NCBI RefSeq assembly: GCF_000687475.1
Contig: NC_057322.1
Span: 2,348,560-2,412,559 of the forward strand
Direction: 5' to 3'
Length of the DNA: 64,000 nt
DNA from: Ustilaginoidea virens
Lineage: Eukaryota > Ascomycota > Sordariomycetes > Hypocreales > Clavicipitaceae
Shown here one piece after another: positions 46,827 to 59,804 of this stretch. The position numbers and the translations under genes were made by a program. Every line of letters begins with the position of its first letter. Within the stretch, counting starts at the first letter, position 1. Below the pieces are notes generated by a model. The model ran no database searches. It saw nothing but the letters and a program-made list of their open reading frames with translations, and was not told the origin of the DNA.

Positions 46827-49800
46827 CTAGGTAGTACCCCTATCTTCTCTATCTAATAGAATACTATAAGAAAAGCCAGACTAATTATAGCCCCGGTAAT
46901 AGTATCGGCGGATGGGGCTTTAACGATAGCCTGCCACAGCCAGAATACTATAGCAGCCTTGAGGAGACCGATAGCGAGCCGCTATATTATCCTTCTATAA
47001 CACCGCCATTATCGCCTAATCTATCAGCTAGGCCCCTATCTAGTAGGGGTGACCCGCTTCTTGCAATCGCAGACCAAGCTAGATAGCGCCTCGGTAATAG
47101 CAGGATCGAATATAGCGATACTAGCAGCGATAATAAGGGCAACAAGTTCTTACAGCGGCAGGCCTCGGCATATAAGACCATCTTCCAAGAGGCGTTCCAA
47201 CCCTTATGCTCCTGCGGCGCACGAGAGAATAACGATAGCGATAGTAGCAGCAATAGTAGCGACGATCCTAAGGGCAATAGGGCCGCCAGGCCAAGCCCCG
47301 GCGACTTCTAGGATACAGTAGACTCCCTCGGTCTTAGCCGCGATACCATCATGCGGCTGCTTACGGTCGACCCTCTCTAATCGTCCGCTCATCAGTTTTC
47401 CGCTCATCAGGTGGCCATAGGGGCTAGCGCCGAAGCCGACTAAAAGCGGCCGTAGCCTATATGCTTCAGGCCGACGTCGAAACTGCCCGTCTCGCTAGAG
47501 GCTATGCAAAAGGCCCTCGCGCGCCTATATGATATAGAGATCCGCCGCATGTAGGATATCGATAGCAGCTAGATAGGGGCTACATCGCTCGCCGCGGTCC
47601 CGCCATCGATGTATATACGCGTCTCCCTTATGCCGCCCTTTATGCTATCTATCTAAGGTAATTAGGTAATCCAGCCCTATAGCATCTAGCTGGGGAGGAC
47701 ACGTCATACCTACCTGGGCTCCTATGCTACGGCGTTTCGCGGCATCACCTTCTCTATCTTCATCCTCTTCCCAAACGCCTATATCATGCCTGGCAGCAAG
47801 CAGGGCAGCTAACCGTTTACCCTAAGCCACTAGAGGCAGGCCGAGTTTATAGACGGCGCCCTACTGCCGGCCATCCGCGGCCATATGCCGCAGCACTATA
47901 CGCAAGAGATGCCTATATCATTCGCTATAGCAAAGGCTAAATCGCAGTCCAACCAGGAGCGGTATAGGGCCACGTATATAGGGCCGGCAGATATAGCCGC
48001 GCTGCAGAGGGGCGAAAGGCCCGGCTAGTACCACCTACGCTATACCATTCCCGGCGAGCACCTGGACAACATATGGCACGACCTCTGCTGGCGCTGCGGC
48101 TCTATCGAGGTCGCGCTGGCATCGGGTAGGATAGTCCGCTACTTTAAGCACCCTAAGCTCCTCTTCCAGGCGCACGACACAAAAAACATTATAATTGGCG
48201 AGACGGTAGAGTCGGCGCTAGAGAGCTTTAGCGCTATTGTCTTAGGCTCCCTCGAGCTAGGCTATATCGATCCCTAATCCACCTAAGTCAATATTAGCTT
48301 CCGCGATGCGGCCAAAAGGGCTAGGCAGGCCGGGCAGGCCAGGCGGGCCGAGGCTTACAACAACGCCATAGAGATCGACCGCGACCATAAAGACGGCGGC
48401 GATATTAATAATAATAACGATAAAGATAGCGATGCCCTTGGCGGCGTGACGCTACTATAGAAGCATGCGTGTATAGAGCAGTATCACCAGACGCTACGCG
48501 AGCCCTCCCTCGATATTAAGCTAAGTAGGAGCCTCTTCCACTCCTATAGCACGCGCGAGGCGGCCACCTATACGGGCAAGGCCCGCGGCGTCGTTAAGTA
48601 GGGCGCCGCCTACCTACACCCCGGCCACCCGCTCTGCCGCAAGACAGGCATCGTGCGGGCTAAGGGCTACCACTCGTATAAAGAGCTCTTCGGCAGCATA
48701 TTTAGCGACTATAAGCTCTACGCTAACGCTAAGATGGCGACGCTCGCCCTGCCTAAGGCCGTGGTGGATAAGATATACATCGCGGGCTATAACTAGGGCA
48801 AGGCGACCAGGGCCGGCGCGCCGCCGCGGTCTAAAGTTAAGGCGGCCTAGGCGGCCAACCGGGCCTATCTGCGGACCCTATACGACGGCAGGGTCGACGC
48901 CCAGGGCTACACGGCTAGGAAGGAGATCACCTTTCGCCTTAATATTATAGCCACGCTCTACGCGCAGGGCAGCTTCTCTGCCGGCCGCATTGGCGGCGCC
49001 TTAGGCGGAAAGGTGCGGCTGCGCGCGCGCGTGGGCGGTAGCATCCGGGATATAACCCCGCCGGGCGACCCTTATTATCACTACTACTACCCTTATTAGA
49101 TCCTCCTGACGCACGACCTTAATACTATCGTCCTTACTAACGCCAGCCGCCTTATCGCCGCGCTTAATGATATCTTCCTTATCGGAGCCTAGCTAGACCC
49201 GCCCGAGTCCCAGGTCGGCCACTCTATCGCGCGGTACTATACGGCGTTACTATTCCTACGGCTACTGCAGCTAGGCCTAACCAGCGAGGTCGACATGCCC
49301 TACGACGACTAGATATAGCGCGACATATAGCGGACCCGCGTCCGCGGCGATGGCGGCAGGGCCGTCGTTATACGCCGCCGCGGGCTCGGCCTACTCGGCC
49401 GGCTGCTTCGCGATGGCTGCCTCTGGCTCGACGAGGGGCAGGTCGACCTGATAAACCTATACCTCTCCTTCGCCATGCTGGCCACCTGCTATATCCCCCG
49501 CAACCCGCTTATGAACGCATAGCTATCGCAGAGCATTACGCAAAGCTTTACCGTAAGACCTATCCGCACCGGCTTCCTAGTAGAGTACTATACGCGCGCC
49601 GCCGCCTGCCTATACTAGCAGGTCTCTACGTCGGACCCCCCCGCGCCTGCAGCCAGGCGGGCGAATCGGAGGGCCCGGAAGCTCGAGAATAAGGTTATCG
49701 CTCTTATCATCAGTAAGGTGGCGCGCTCATATGGCCTTCACCTCCTGGAAAAGCTGCATAAGTACTGGACCACAGCCGCCCAGGGGCTATAGCCCCTCCC

Positions 49801-51589
49801 CGGCGAGGACGCGGAGGAGCCTGCCATCGCCCCCAAGGTCCTAGCGGCGCTAGTAGCCAACGCCGTCAGTAACGCCCTCCCTAGGATATTAGTAGCACGT
49901 GCCCTATAGGCCTAGTACGTCTACAGCGGTCTGCCTACCCTCCGCCTCCTGCTCAAGCGCTACCGCGACAACCCTAAGCTAGCCATCCTCCTCCCTATAG
50001 ATATCGCCGCCATATACTACAAGGCGTGCTCCATCTACTTCGAGGATAGTTAACTGCCTATCTTTAGCAATAGCAAAACGGCCGTAATATCTCTCCTTCG
50101 GCGGCCGGGCGGCAGGCCCCGCCCCGACCCTTCCCGCAATACTAAAGCCCAACGTTTCCGCAATAAACACACAAACCCGTTTTGCTATACTATAGCCGAA
50201 CTTAACCGCTACTATAACGATAGCTATAATAGCCGCGGCGGTAGCGACGGCGATAGCGATGGCGATAGCGACGGTCCTAGGGCCGAGATTAGGCTATACG
50301 GCATATACCTAAGATAGCTATCCAAGCGCGGGGCCGGCAATAGGTAGTCCCAGCTCGTTTATTATACCCTCTTCCACGACCAGGAGAAGAAGATATAAAA
50401 GATAAACGCATTCTACAGCCTCTTCCAGACGCTACGCAATGCCTACTATAGGAACGCTCACCTAGGTGCCCTCCCATTCGACGATATTTTCCAAAAGCAG
50501 ATCGGCAACTATATACTTATTATATTTAACTTAGACCGCTCTAAAGAGGTTAGCACCCTACGATATATGCCGGAACCGGCAAGCCATAATAACCCGCTGG
50601 CGTAGCGTGCCGCCACCCCCCGCGCCAGGCAGGCTGGCATTATCCTATCCTTCTTCCTCATCTAGCTCTAAGCCCCTATAGTATACGCATATACCGACGG
50701 CTACAGCCCTAAGTCCGGCCACGACGATAAATAGCGATAGCGCTACCGCAATAACTACCAGCACTTTATAACGCTTATGCGGCTGCAGCAGTGGCGTCGG
50801 GTACTACCCATCCTGCGCGCCGCCCAGCCCTACGATATAGAGCGACCCACAATAATTCAAGCCATTGCAGCGCTTGCCTACTATGCGTAGTGCCTATGCG
50901 ATATGCTCACTAACGTCCAGGACCTAGACGGCATCAATCTACAGCTCGGTATAGATACGCCGGCCCCCCTGCCCTATAGGTAAAGGTTCGACCGAGGATA
51001 TAAGGCCTAATCCCTATATGCCGCCGGCAACTTTAACATAATACGCAAGGTTCTGCGAGCTACTATCGCTAAATATAGCGAGGTCTACAATAGCTGGCCG
51101 GCTATATTCGTGCCCTATAGGGAGTTGGTGCGGTCGATTTAGCAGCACCTAGCCGCGGTAGCCCGGTTCTTTACCGTAAAGCATATCGGGCATATAATCG
51201 CCTCGCATTGCCTAGCCGACGAGTATACCGTAGAAGCGCTATTCTGCTACTTATATACCCTATACCTCCGCCTATCTTCCGACCTTAGGCCCGAGGAAGG
51301 CGATAACGATATCTTTATAGATAGCCTATTGCGACCCGCCTTCTAGCCCGCGTGGTACCCCCCCATTAAGCTAGATGCCGCCGAGACCCTTAGGAACAGG
51401 TTCAATAAAGAGCACGGCCAAAGCGACAGCATTAGGGATATAATAGCCTTCCTAAAGTAGAGGGAGCCGCCGCAAGAAGAAATTAATACGCTAACCGGGT
51501 CGGATGAATCGGAAGCCGAATTAACTAATAGGACTATAAGCGAGAGCGATGCCTAGTCTAACGCATAATCGGGCGGCAAAGAGGGCTAA

Positions 51590-51937
51590 GAGCCCCCCTT
51601 AGGACCTGTATGTCCCAACTATATTCGATCCAAGATGCGGATAGGGGGTCTAATAGGTAATTACTATTAACGCCTTAGGAGGCCATCCAAGGCTATAAGT
51701 AGGCAAACGTAGCACCAGATACTAGTGCGAAAAGGCCAGGTGTCTATATACGCGCCGTATTATATAATGCACTAGGTTATCTTCTGCGTCTGCTGCCCTC
51801 TCGTCCGACCCTAGCTATAGACTATACCACCAGCTAGCCAGCCCTATCCGTCTCTTTCCTCTATCCTCCCCGGTAAGGCAGAAGTATGGCCATCTCTTCC
51901 CCCTCTCCCCCCCCCCTTCCCCCCCTTATGCCTCACT
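51590..51937. promoter_or_regulatory. Spacer and C-rich leader of gene 5b (copy B)
   Basis: Palindrome variant GGACCTGTATGTCC at 51601, then a C/T-rich run at 51880-51930 preceding ATG 51938. Same layout as copy A. Confidence 0.4.
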
Positions 51938-53365
51938 ATGCCCCGCCCCAAGAGGAGCCGCCAGGACGGCAGCCTAGAACCTACAGACCCTCCTTCAGAA
52001 CGCGAACGCAAATACAAACGCGAATGCGAATGCTTAACCAGGCTGCCTCACCTTGCCCTACGCCACGCCACCATATCAGCCTGCCTATCACCCGCTAACT
52101 CCCCCCCCGATACCGCCCCTAACGATACAACCCTTACCCCCTTTAGGGCTATGATATAGAGCCAACCGACCGCTATAGAGGCAGACGGCCAGCTAGAGGC
52201 CCAGGACGCATACGCTCCAACAAGCCTGCCGGACCTGGCCAAAGACTACACACAAACGCTAGGCCTAGTGCGGCAGCTCCCGGAAGCCACCCGCGCCATC
52301 GAAAGGTGGTTTATCTACCGCGGCCGCGATAAAGAGCTAGTAGCCGCGCTAATGCTAGACTTAACTTATAACCACCTAAGCAGCCTCGCGTATACCGTAC
52401 GCCGGTTAAGGGCGCCGATCGGTGCTACTAACGCCCCCCCGCTATTTATCAGCCTCGTATAGCTCTAGTAGGGGGGCAAGCGCATATAAGAAAACGCCCA
52501 TCCGGATAGGCGGACCCTAATACAAGCCAACCTACTGCTCGCCATACTATACTATAGGCCGGGTCCTAACCCCGACCCCACCTTACTCGACCAACTAGAC
52601 GCGGCCTTTCCGTAGCACTTTATCGACCCGTAAGACCCGGACCTAATGCAGTTTTAGTAACTAACGCTACTTATGCGTATATCTTGCCTCCTTAAGCTGC
52701 TCCCCCCTTAGCCTAGCTAGGACGAGGCGAGCATGGTAGAGGCTATCGCCACTATATTCTACTGCCGCCACATAGACCGCACTAACTAATATCGACTCTT
52801 CACCTATAGGCCCTTTAAGACCCTTACTAGCTTATATAAGTAAGAGGCGACCGAGGAGGTAGAGATACTTAAGATAGCCGACCAGATCTATAAGATAGAG
52901 GTGGCCCTCTAGAGCCTAGGAGATGCAAGCCTATACTACCTACGAAAAACCTACTCTTAGCAAGCTATGTTCGACACGCTTACCCATCTATATTTTAACG
53001 CTATCTACTATAAGCCCCGTAAGTCGAAACCTAAAGGCATAGGCACCTTAAAGTAGGACTAGGACGACGGCTTCTATACCGATAGTATCGCCATTATACC
53101 GCCCCCCCACCAGGCGCTAATATATAGGTGTTTCCTCTTTTGCTGCTAGCCGCTGCCCTCTCCACCAATAGCGTCGCGGCTTCCGGCCCCTCCCCCGCTT
53201 TCTCACATAAGGATACCCTACTTATATAGGGGCAAGGACCACAGTAGCTAATCTACTATTTCCCCCCGCTAAGAACGCCCATCGACCCCATTACAGGTAG
53301 TAGCGACCCTCCTATTAGCGGAGGCGGACGGCCTGCCGAGGGCCCTTCAGACCTATAGGTCCTAA
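51938..53365 (+). pseudogene. Unidentified gene 5b, 475 codons (copy B)
   Basis: Better preserved copy. Two long stretches are fully open (51938-52159 and 52268-52462). The protein begins MPRPKRSRQDGSLEP, with a basic cluster ERERKYKRECE. Leu-rich helices follow (LVAALMLDLTYNHLSSL, QANLLLAILYY). The frame is kept to TAA 53363-53365 with no indel relative to A. It lies 348 bp downstream of the giant gene on the same strand. Function is unknown. Confidence 0.7.
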
Positions 53366-54600
53366 CCCTATATAATAGGAGCGCTAAGCCCGATAATGGA
53401 AAAAAGGGAAGGGGGTGAGCTAGGGAGGATAAAGTATTGGGTAGTAGAGTATAGCGCTAGACTTTAGTTATATAAGGTAGGTAGTGAGATAAAGGCTACT
53501 TATATTTATATGCAGTATATATACGGCTACGGCTATAACCTTGCGCTTATCGCATAGGGGGGGCAGCCCGGCTCGTAATAAGGGCTATTAGGACCTATAG
53601 GTCCCAACCGGCCTATAGAAACCCTATATATGCCTGCTTACCTTCCTAATGGAAGGTAGAAGGTGACTATTAGGTAACGGTCACATGTGTTATTATATAT
53701 GTGACGTATAAAACGCCCCCCCCCTACTAGGCTAAGATGGCACGAACGCATTACGACGCGAAAAGTGGGTCGAGCCAGGCTATATCTTAGCACGTCTTCC
53801 CATAGGAGAGTGGGCTTATGCGGAGCATTTGCCACCTACCTACCCTATTGCGAGTTAATACCCGGTATATCGAGGCGAACCGCTAAACCTTCTCTTACCT
53901 TTGCCCCTAGGGGACCTGGCAGTAAGGCGCTAAATAATACGGATATAGCGACGCACGGTAGAGACTGCGCTAGGCCAGGCCTATAACGCGGAGAGCCGGA
54001 GGCTATACGTCTGGTATAGTAGGTCCTGGCCAGCCAGCAGGGTGGAAAAAAGGTATTGCAGCATAGGTAGGTAAGCGCAGGTTCCACTCACCAATACCGT
54101 CACCCGCCGCCCATACCACTACCAATACTGCTCAAATAGGCAATATCTATTATAACCATATACCCAACAGCTCCTAGAAGGAGAATAGGGACGCGCACAT
54201 CACGCCGTTAGGACCTATAAGTCCGAAAATCAATTATTACGTGAGTCCGTTCTGCCGCTTTATTGCCTCACTGCCTATAGGTCTATAAAACTTCTTCTCC
54301 CGCATTAACCTCTTCCTTTTCCTTTCTCTTCCTTATATCCTATAAATCGACCTTTTTTAGGACCTATAGGTCCGAGCCGCCCTTCCTAGATTACGCCCGG
54401 TCTTCTCGCACTATTTTAAAAGCACCTGTTTATACTATAACAGCCGACTAATCGACTTAGTCATCTCTTGCATTTTTTAACTTACTAGTTTTTTTATATA
54501 CTATTGATTTGCCGTATAAAACAAAAGAACGAAAAAGAGGTAAAACTCCATATAGAAGAGGAGGGCTTAAGTTCGGACCTATAGGTCCAAACCGCCCTCT
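53366..54600. other. Intergenic region rich in palindromes (copy B)
   Basis: As 16330-17559, with palindromes at about 53591, 54211, 54359 and 54576. It holds a + frame at 53765-53986 and two minus frames at 53638-54087. None has a clear leader or splice sites. The region probably includes the helicase promoter and 5' leader. Confidence 0.45.
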
Positions 54601-55546
54601 ATGCGACTAACCTACTAACTAGCGAGCTAGATAGACTATAATAAGATAGTGCGTAAAACCTGCTAAAGTACTAAAAGGACTATAATTCGACTCATAAGAC
54701 GCGCTTAAGAGTCGCCAAGCTAGCAGGACTAATAGCAGCCTCTAAGGCAGCATATCGCGCAAATGCCACCAAGCGGGCAGGTCGATATATATATTACGCC
54801 AGTCTCGGAGGCAGATAACTACAATAGTGCGCTATCCCAACGCATATAGCTCTTAGCTCAAGCGATAAAAGAGATAGAGGTGCCAGATAGTCAGGAAACT
54901 CCTAGTAACAGGCTATCGCATGCCATTAATACGCCATAATACGAAGGTAATATATTTAATAATAGCTTATAACCCAATACGCTAACCCCTCGACCTCGAA
55001 TGAGGCATAGAATTCCCGAGCTATTAGCCGCAATACTAGAGTAGGAAGACGAAGCGCAGGAAAAAGACTAGGAAGAAGACCTATCGGAAAGGACCCCTAT
55101 ACAGTAAGTGCTAATACGTAGAGGTAAGAAAGGAAAAAAGCAATAAAACGATAGAGCAGAACGTTCCCCCACGGCAGTAGACGACGAGGTAAATCAGCGC
55201 CGCAATATATACTGGCCTACGACCACTCTTATTAGCAATATATAGGCTCCTGTTTCTATAATCACTGTGAATAAACCTAAAGAGAAGGAGGGCAAGGCCG
55301 AGAAGCTTAAGCGACTCCTAGCGGCTTATTTTAAGCAGTTTATAGAGTATAATATGGCGCCCTTCCTGCCGCCGGCAGACCAAGAAGAGTGGTATCAGAG
55401 GGAGAGTATATAGTAGGCATTTAGGTACGTAGAGGGCCTATATTTTCTAGAGAACAAGCCTAGTTCACAAATGAGAAATTATAATATTATATGGTATAAC
55501 CATTTCAAGATAATGCTTAACCTTAAGTCATTTGCGGATAAGATTA

Positions 55547-55652
55547 GTACGTGATAACCCCGGCTGGGACCTGTAGGTCCCACCCGCCTTCCTAAGGTTG
55601 CCCCCCCCCCCCCCCCCCTCCCTAAACCACTAACTAACGCCTATATCCCTAG
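55547..55652 (+). other. Helicase intron 1 with palindrome and C run (copy B)
   Basis: Donor GTACGT, branch-like ACTAAC, acceptor CCCTAG. Exon phases on both sides match. The C run differs in length from copy A, which a coding sequence would not tolerate, supporting the intron. It contains GGACCTGTAGGTCC. Confidence 0.75.
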
Positions 55653-57628
55653 TTCCGCGCATTATACAACCATTAATACAGCTAACTAGGTCCGGCCTAG
55701 ACCACGCGGAGCTTATCAAACTGACGTCGGAGGCGCAAGAGGCATAGTATACTTTTGGTGGCTAAGAGGGACCTTTCGATGAGATAGTAAAAAAGCTATT
55801 TATATCAATATATCGAATTAAGGATGTAAAGGGCAAGGCTGCCAATAACAAACTTTTTAAGGCACCTAATGCCATAATTCGCCGCCTAGAAAATGCGGGG
55901 GTGCGCCGGCTAATAGAGGCTATTATAAAGGACCTAAGAGCGCCACTTTTCCTACCGATTACCAACGAGCTAGCGACTAGGCGCAACCTACTATCGCTAG
56001 TATTCGACTTCAACCTAACGGCAATAGGGTACGCGATACAGCTTCTTAAGTTTGCCCCCGCTAACGTTAAAGAGTAGATAAAGGCTAGTCGCGTTTTAGG
56101 TAGGGAGGGCGATACTCCCTACTAATACCGCTATCTAACACCTATACCTACCGTCAGAGTAGGAGAACTTAATATCCTTATTCGGAAGGAACCCCCATTT
56201 ATAGGCATATACTCAGCAGAAGATATCGCACGAGCTCTTACGATTATTAGATATATTAATATGCGGCGAAAGTCGATAAGTAGCCGAAAGGTGCATTAGA
56301 TTAAGCACCATAAGGCCGCTATACTAGTACCACCTACGAAATTCCCTAGCTATTACAATCCCGATAATAAGCCTATAACAAGCAGTAAGGATAGAGAGGA
56401 GTAAGAGCCTTTTCTCAATAGAAATACTTCTTTAAGCCTTATTTATCGGTCTATAGTTTTAGCGCTAGGCGAGAAGCAGGATAAAACAGCCAAGCGTCCG
56501 ATAGGCAATAATAATAACGATAATAACAACAATAATAACAACGAAAATAACAACGAGGATAATAATAATAATAATAATATTAGTGAGGATAACGGAAATA
56601 ATACCGATAGTAGCGATAGGCCCGACGAGAGGCCAAAAGGCACTACCGGCGATTTCGACCCCCTCGGTGCACTTTTCTCTAGTTCCTCTACCCTAACTGA
56701 TCGTCTCATAAGGGCGAACGGAAAAGGCCTCCCTAAGGCCTACAACAGTCCAATAGAGGCCGAGTGGGTATCCACACTCCGCATACTGCAGCACGAGGCC
56801 GTAGACCTTGGCATTATCATCGCGCAGCGCATATCTATAATACAGCGAGAGAGGCAGAGCTTTACCGCGGTCCTTTATAATAAGCACCTCGAGTCTTATA
56901 TATAGGAGGTTTCTATACGTCCATATTATATTGCAGCGACGCGTAAATCGCAGGCCCACGCTACCGAGGCCGGCAAGGCCCTAGACAAAATGAATAGCAG
57001 ACTATAGGCCCTTTAATTGCAAGGCGCATCAGCAGACGAGCTCCAGGCGCAGCGCAATTTGCAAAGATAGGCGTTTACCCAAAATTTTTCGGTCGACGAG
57101 ATATACTGTATATTATTCCTCCTAGACGCGCACATCTAATTATTCCAGCTACTAGAAATAGTAGATTTTAAAAGATTGCGTCGATAGATAGCCCTCACCG
57201 CTAATTATAGACTATACGATATAGTCAGCGTAGAGCCGTTATTACTATACTAGGTGGCAGACCTCGGCCGCATTATTAAAAAGTTGAAGAGGGGGGTTTC
57301 TATTAGCCTCAATCTCAATATAGGGCTAGGGAAGACGAAGATCGCGCTAGCTACTATTGAGGTAATAGCTCGCCGGACCGAGTCATACAATAAGTCTATT
57401 AAGTCCAGCGACAAGCCGCAACCGCACGCACCTATGCTATTTATCCTCCTAGTCAATATCTTAAAGCAGACTATTAAGGAAGCAAGCGCCCACAACCCGG
57501 GCTTCCGCCTCATCGTCTTCTACGGTTCTAATAAGAAAAGCATTAGTAATACTAGCGTAAAGCTATTAGAGGCAGGGCGGTTTCATAAAGTGATAAAGCA
57601 GCTTATAGACGCCACTTATCTCCCCTAG

Positions 57629-57897
57629 GTAAGCAGATACTACTATCGGCTCTAGCACGCTATAGCGCTACTCTAGAGGGCGTGGGACCTATAAGTCCGA
57701 ACCTAGCCAAAGAGCTCGGGACCTATAGTTCCTAACCAGTCCTATAGAAAGAGGAAGCAGCTATTAGCGCTGCTGGGCTATAGCGCCACTCTAGAGGACG
57801 TAGGACTTATAGGTCCCAACCTAGCCAGGGAGCTTAGGACCTATAGGTCCTAACCAGTCCTATAGAAATATATCAATATTGCTAATATATAAGCCAG
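57629..57897 (+). repeat. Helicase intron 2: 119-bp tandem repeat with palindromes (copy B)
   Basis: Same donor and acceptor as copy A, 269 bp. It has one 119-bp unit fewer than A. Reading phase is preserved across it. Confidence 0.85.
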
Positions 57898-59698
57898 ATA
57901 AGCAGGATAGTGATTTTTACTTCGTACGATATATAGCGGGTCTAGATAGTTAGAATAACCTAAACGAGGTTTATATTTATTAAGAAAGATATAGATATTA
58001 AAGACGACTGAAAGATACTAGAGGCAGACGACGATAATAATTTAAATAGTAAGCTTCCAGATCGTAAGGAGAATAAAGAGGATAAAAACGAAGAGGAGGA
58101 GGAGTAGGAGGAGGATAAAAAGGAAGATAATATAGAAGACTAAGCGCACGCAAGTACCCCCTATACCCCCTATACCCCCTATAAACGCAAGCGTTATAGC
58201 GATAACGCATTTACATTAACACTAAAGAAACGGCGCTACGGCATTCGCCGCACCTTAATAGAAAACGAGCTATAGTAAAAGATATAGGATATTAGTAAAG
58301 AGATAGAGAAGAAGAAGAAGAAAAATACAAACTAGAAGCATACTACCTATTATATGAAGATGGAACTCGGCCACCATAAGATTCATACTATCAGCAAGGA
58401 AAGTAGTAAGGACCCGGACGGCAACCTAATCAATTACAAGTAGTAGGACGAGAGTTCTGCTTTATACTTATTTAAGCTTTTTATACTTAATAAGGCGTAT
58501 ATTGCCTGTAATTTTTAAAAAAGTTATAATCGCTATCTTAGTCTTATTAAGCGCGAGTATAGCGTCTAGATTACCGGCACGTTAATTATATCCGGCAATA
58601 GGGATATTATCGGATTCGCATGCTTTCTCTTTGAGTATATACCTATCGATAGAGTGCAGCTCGCCGACTCTCTCCTCGCCGCTATTAACCGCCAGAGCCT
58701 TACCGCGCTTTAGAGCAGTAAGTACGATCCCTACTCCGGGCGATTGCCCGGCAACATCAACACCAGGGATAGGATCGCAGCCAAAGAGAAAGGCCGTATC
58801 GTTAGTATTCTACATAACGATTTCGCGCTTAACGACAACATCAAGACGGTACTACGGCAGTACTACGACAATAGCATACATCTATAGTAGGTCTGCCCGC
58901 ACCTCATACTGGCTATAGGAAGGATAATTAGGTGGGAGTTCACATTTAGTAACAGTATAACATCTGCACTGAAAAACAATTTTTGCATATTTCGCTCGGC
59001 AAAGGCTATCATCAATAGCCCCAATAGACACGGCATTATATTTCCTAGAATCAACCTCCCGCTGCAAACGGTACACTACGAAGAAGTAAACCACAGCATT
59101 TTACACAAAAAGTTGGTTAAAATGCATAGCAAGGAGTCGGCCTTATCGTCCTTTACCCCCCCATCCTAGGGCATAGACAATATCATTACGACAGCCATAG
59201 CTAATAATAGGCTGCAGGCAACCGGTAATATCAAGAAACCACCCAATAGGAACTTTAGCTCGCAGCGCACTAATAATATAATTGCTTTCGATGCCAAATT
59301 CAAAAGAGTTTTAGAATACAATCTACACAAGAAGATAGTAAAGCGCAAAGAGGCCATCGCCCGGGTATTACACGAGATTTCCTATAAAGGCATTAAACTT
59401 ACCGATGCCGAGATTAAGCGGATTCAGAAAGAGACCAATAAAGATAGGGTTATTACCTTTAGCACTAATAGCTATTAAGACCTTGCGAGGTCTGACCTCT
59501 ACTATAGTCTTAGCACCTTCTTCTTAATAACGAACCTAGAGCCGGGATAGTACGGACCATCTATATCATCAGACTAGCTATAGTACCTGGCGTACGGCAG
59601 CCCGGTTATTAACCGCGTAATCCAGCTTATCTACCTCTATATCATCCAGGGCAAAGAGAGGCTGCTAATATTCTATAATTTACCGGTTCTGCAAATAT

Positions 59699-59804
59699 AA
59701 GCTCCAAGCCAGCTACAGCCCCTTAAGACCTACAGGTCCAAAAAGGTCCTCACTTCGGACCTGCAGGTCTGAACCGGTGACTATAACTGACCAACCATAT
59801 AACT
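59699..59804 (+). other. Possible helicase intron 3 with two palindromes (copy B)
   Basis: As in copy A, with less mutated palindromes (AGACCTACAGGTCC and GGACCTGCAGGTCT). CTGACCAACC lies upstream of the acceptor CCTAG before YLYGTILLYG. Confidence 0.45.

Larger units (their letters stand above)
44132..51589 (+). pseudogene. Giant repeat-containing protein gene 5 (copy B, 2,485 codons)
   Basis: ATG 44132 opens a single frame of exactly 2,485 codons before TAA 51587-51589. It is interrupted only by RIP-type stops and has no net frameshift over 7.4 kb. Residues 1-70 are basic and Gln/Arg-rich with PPKRPRGRP, which resembles an AT-hook. Residues about 72-405 are eleven 32-residue Ser/Ala/Pro/Arg repeats (RISPRLSARPASSQCG...). 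Residues about 578-898 are Asp-rich 14-15-residue repeats (DTGRDSRADNDTIT). The rest, about 1,590 residues, looks globular, with conserved-looking blocks such as AAYLHPGHPLCRK, YKELFGSIFSDYKLY and FSAGRIGGALGGKVR. I recognise no enzyme family and see no reverse transcriptase, integrase or protease motif. Size, repeats and location suit a protein of a selfish subtelomeric element, but that is inference. Confidence 0.85.
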
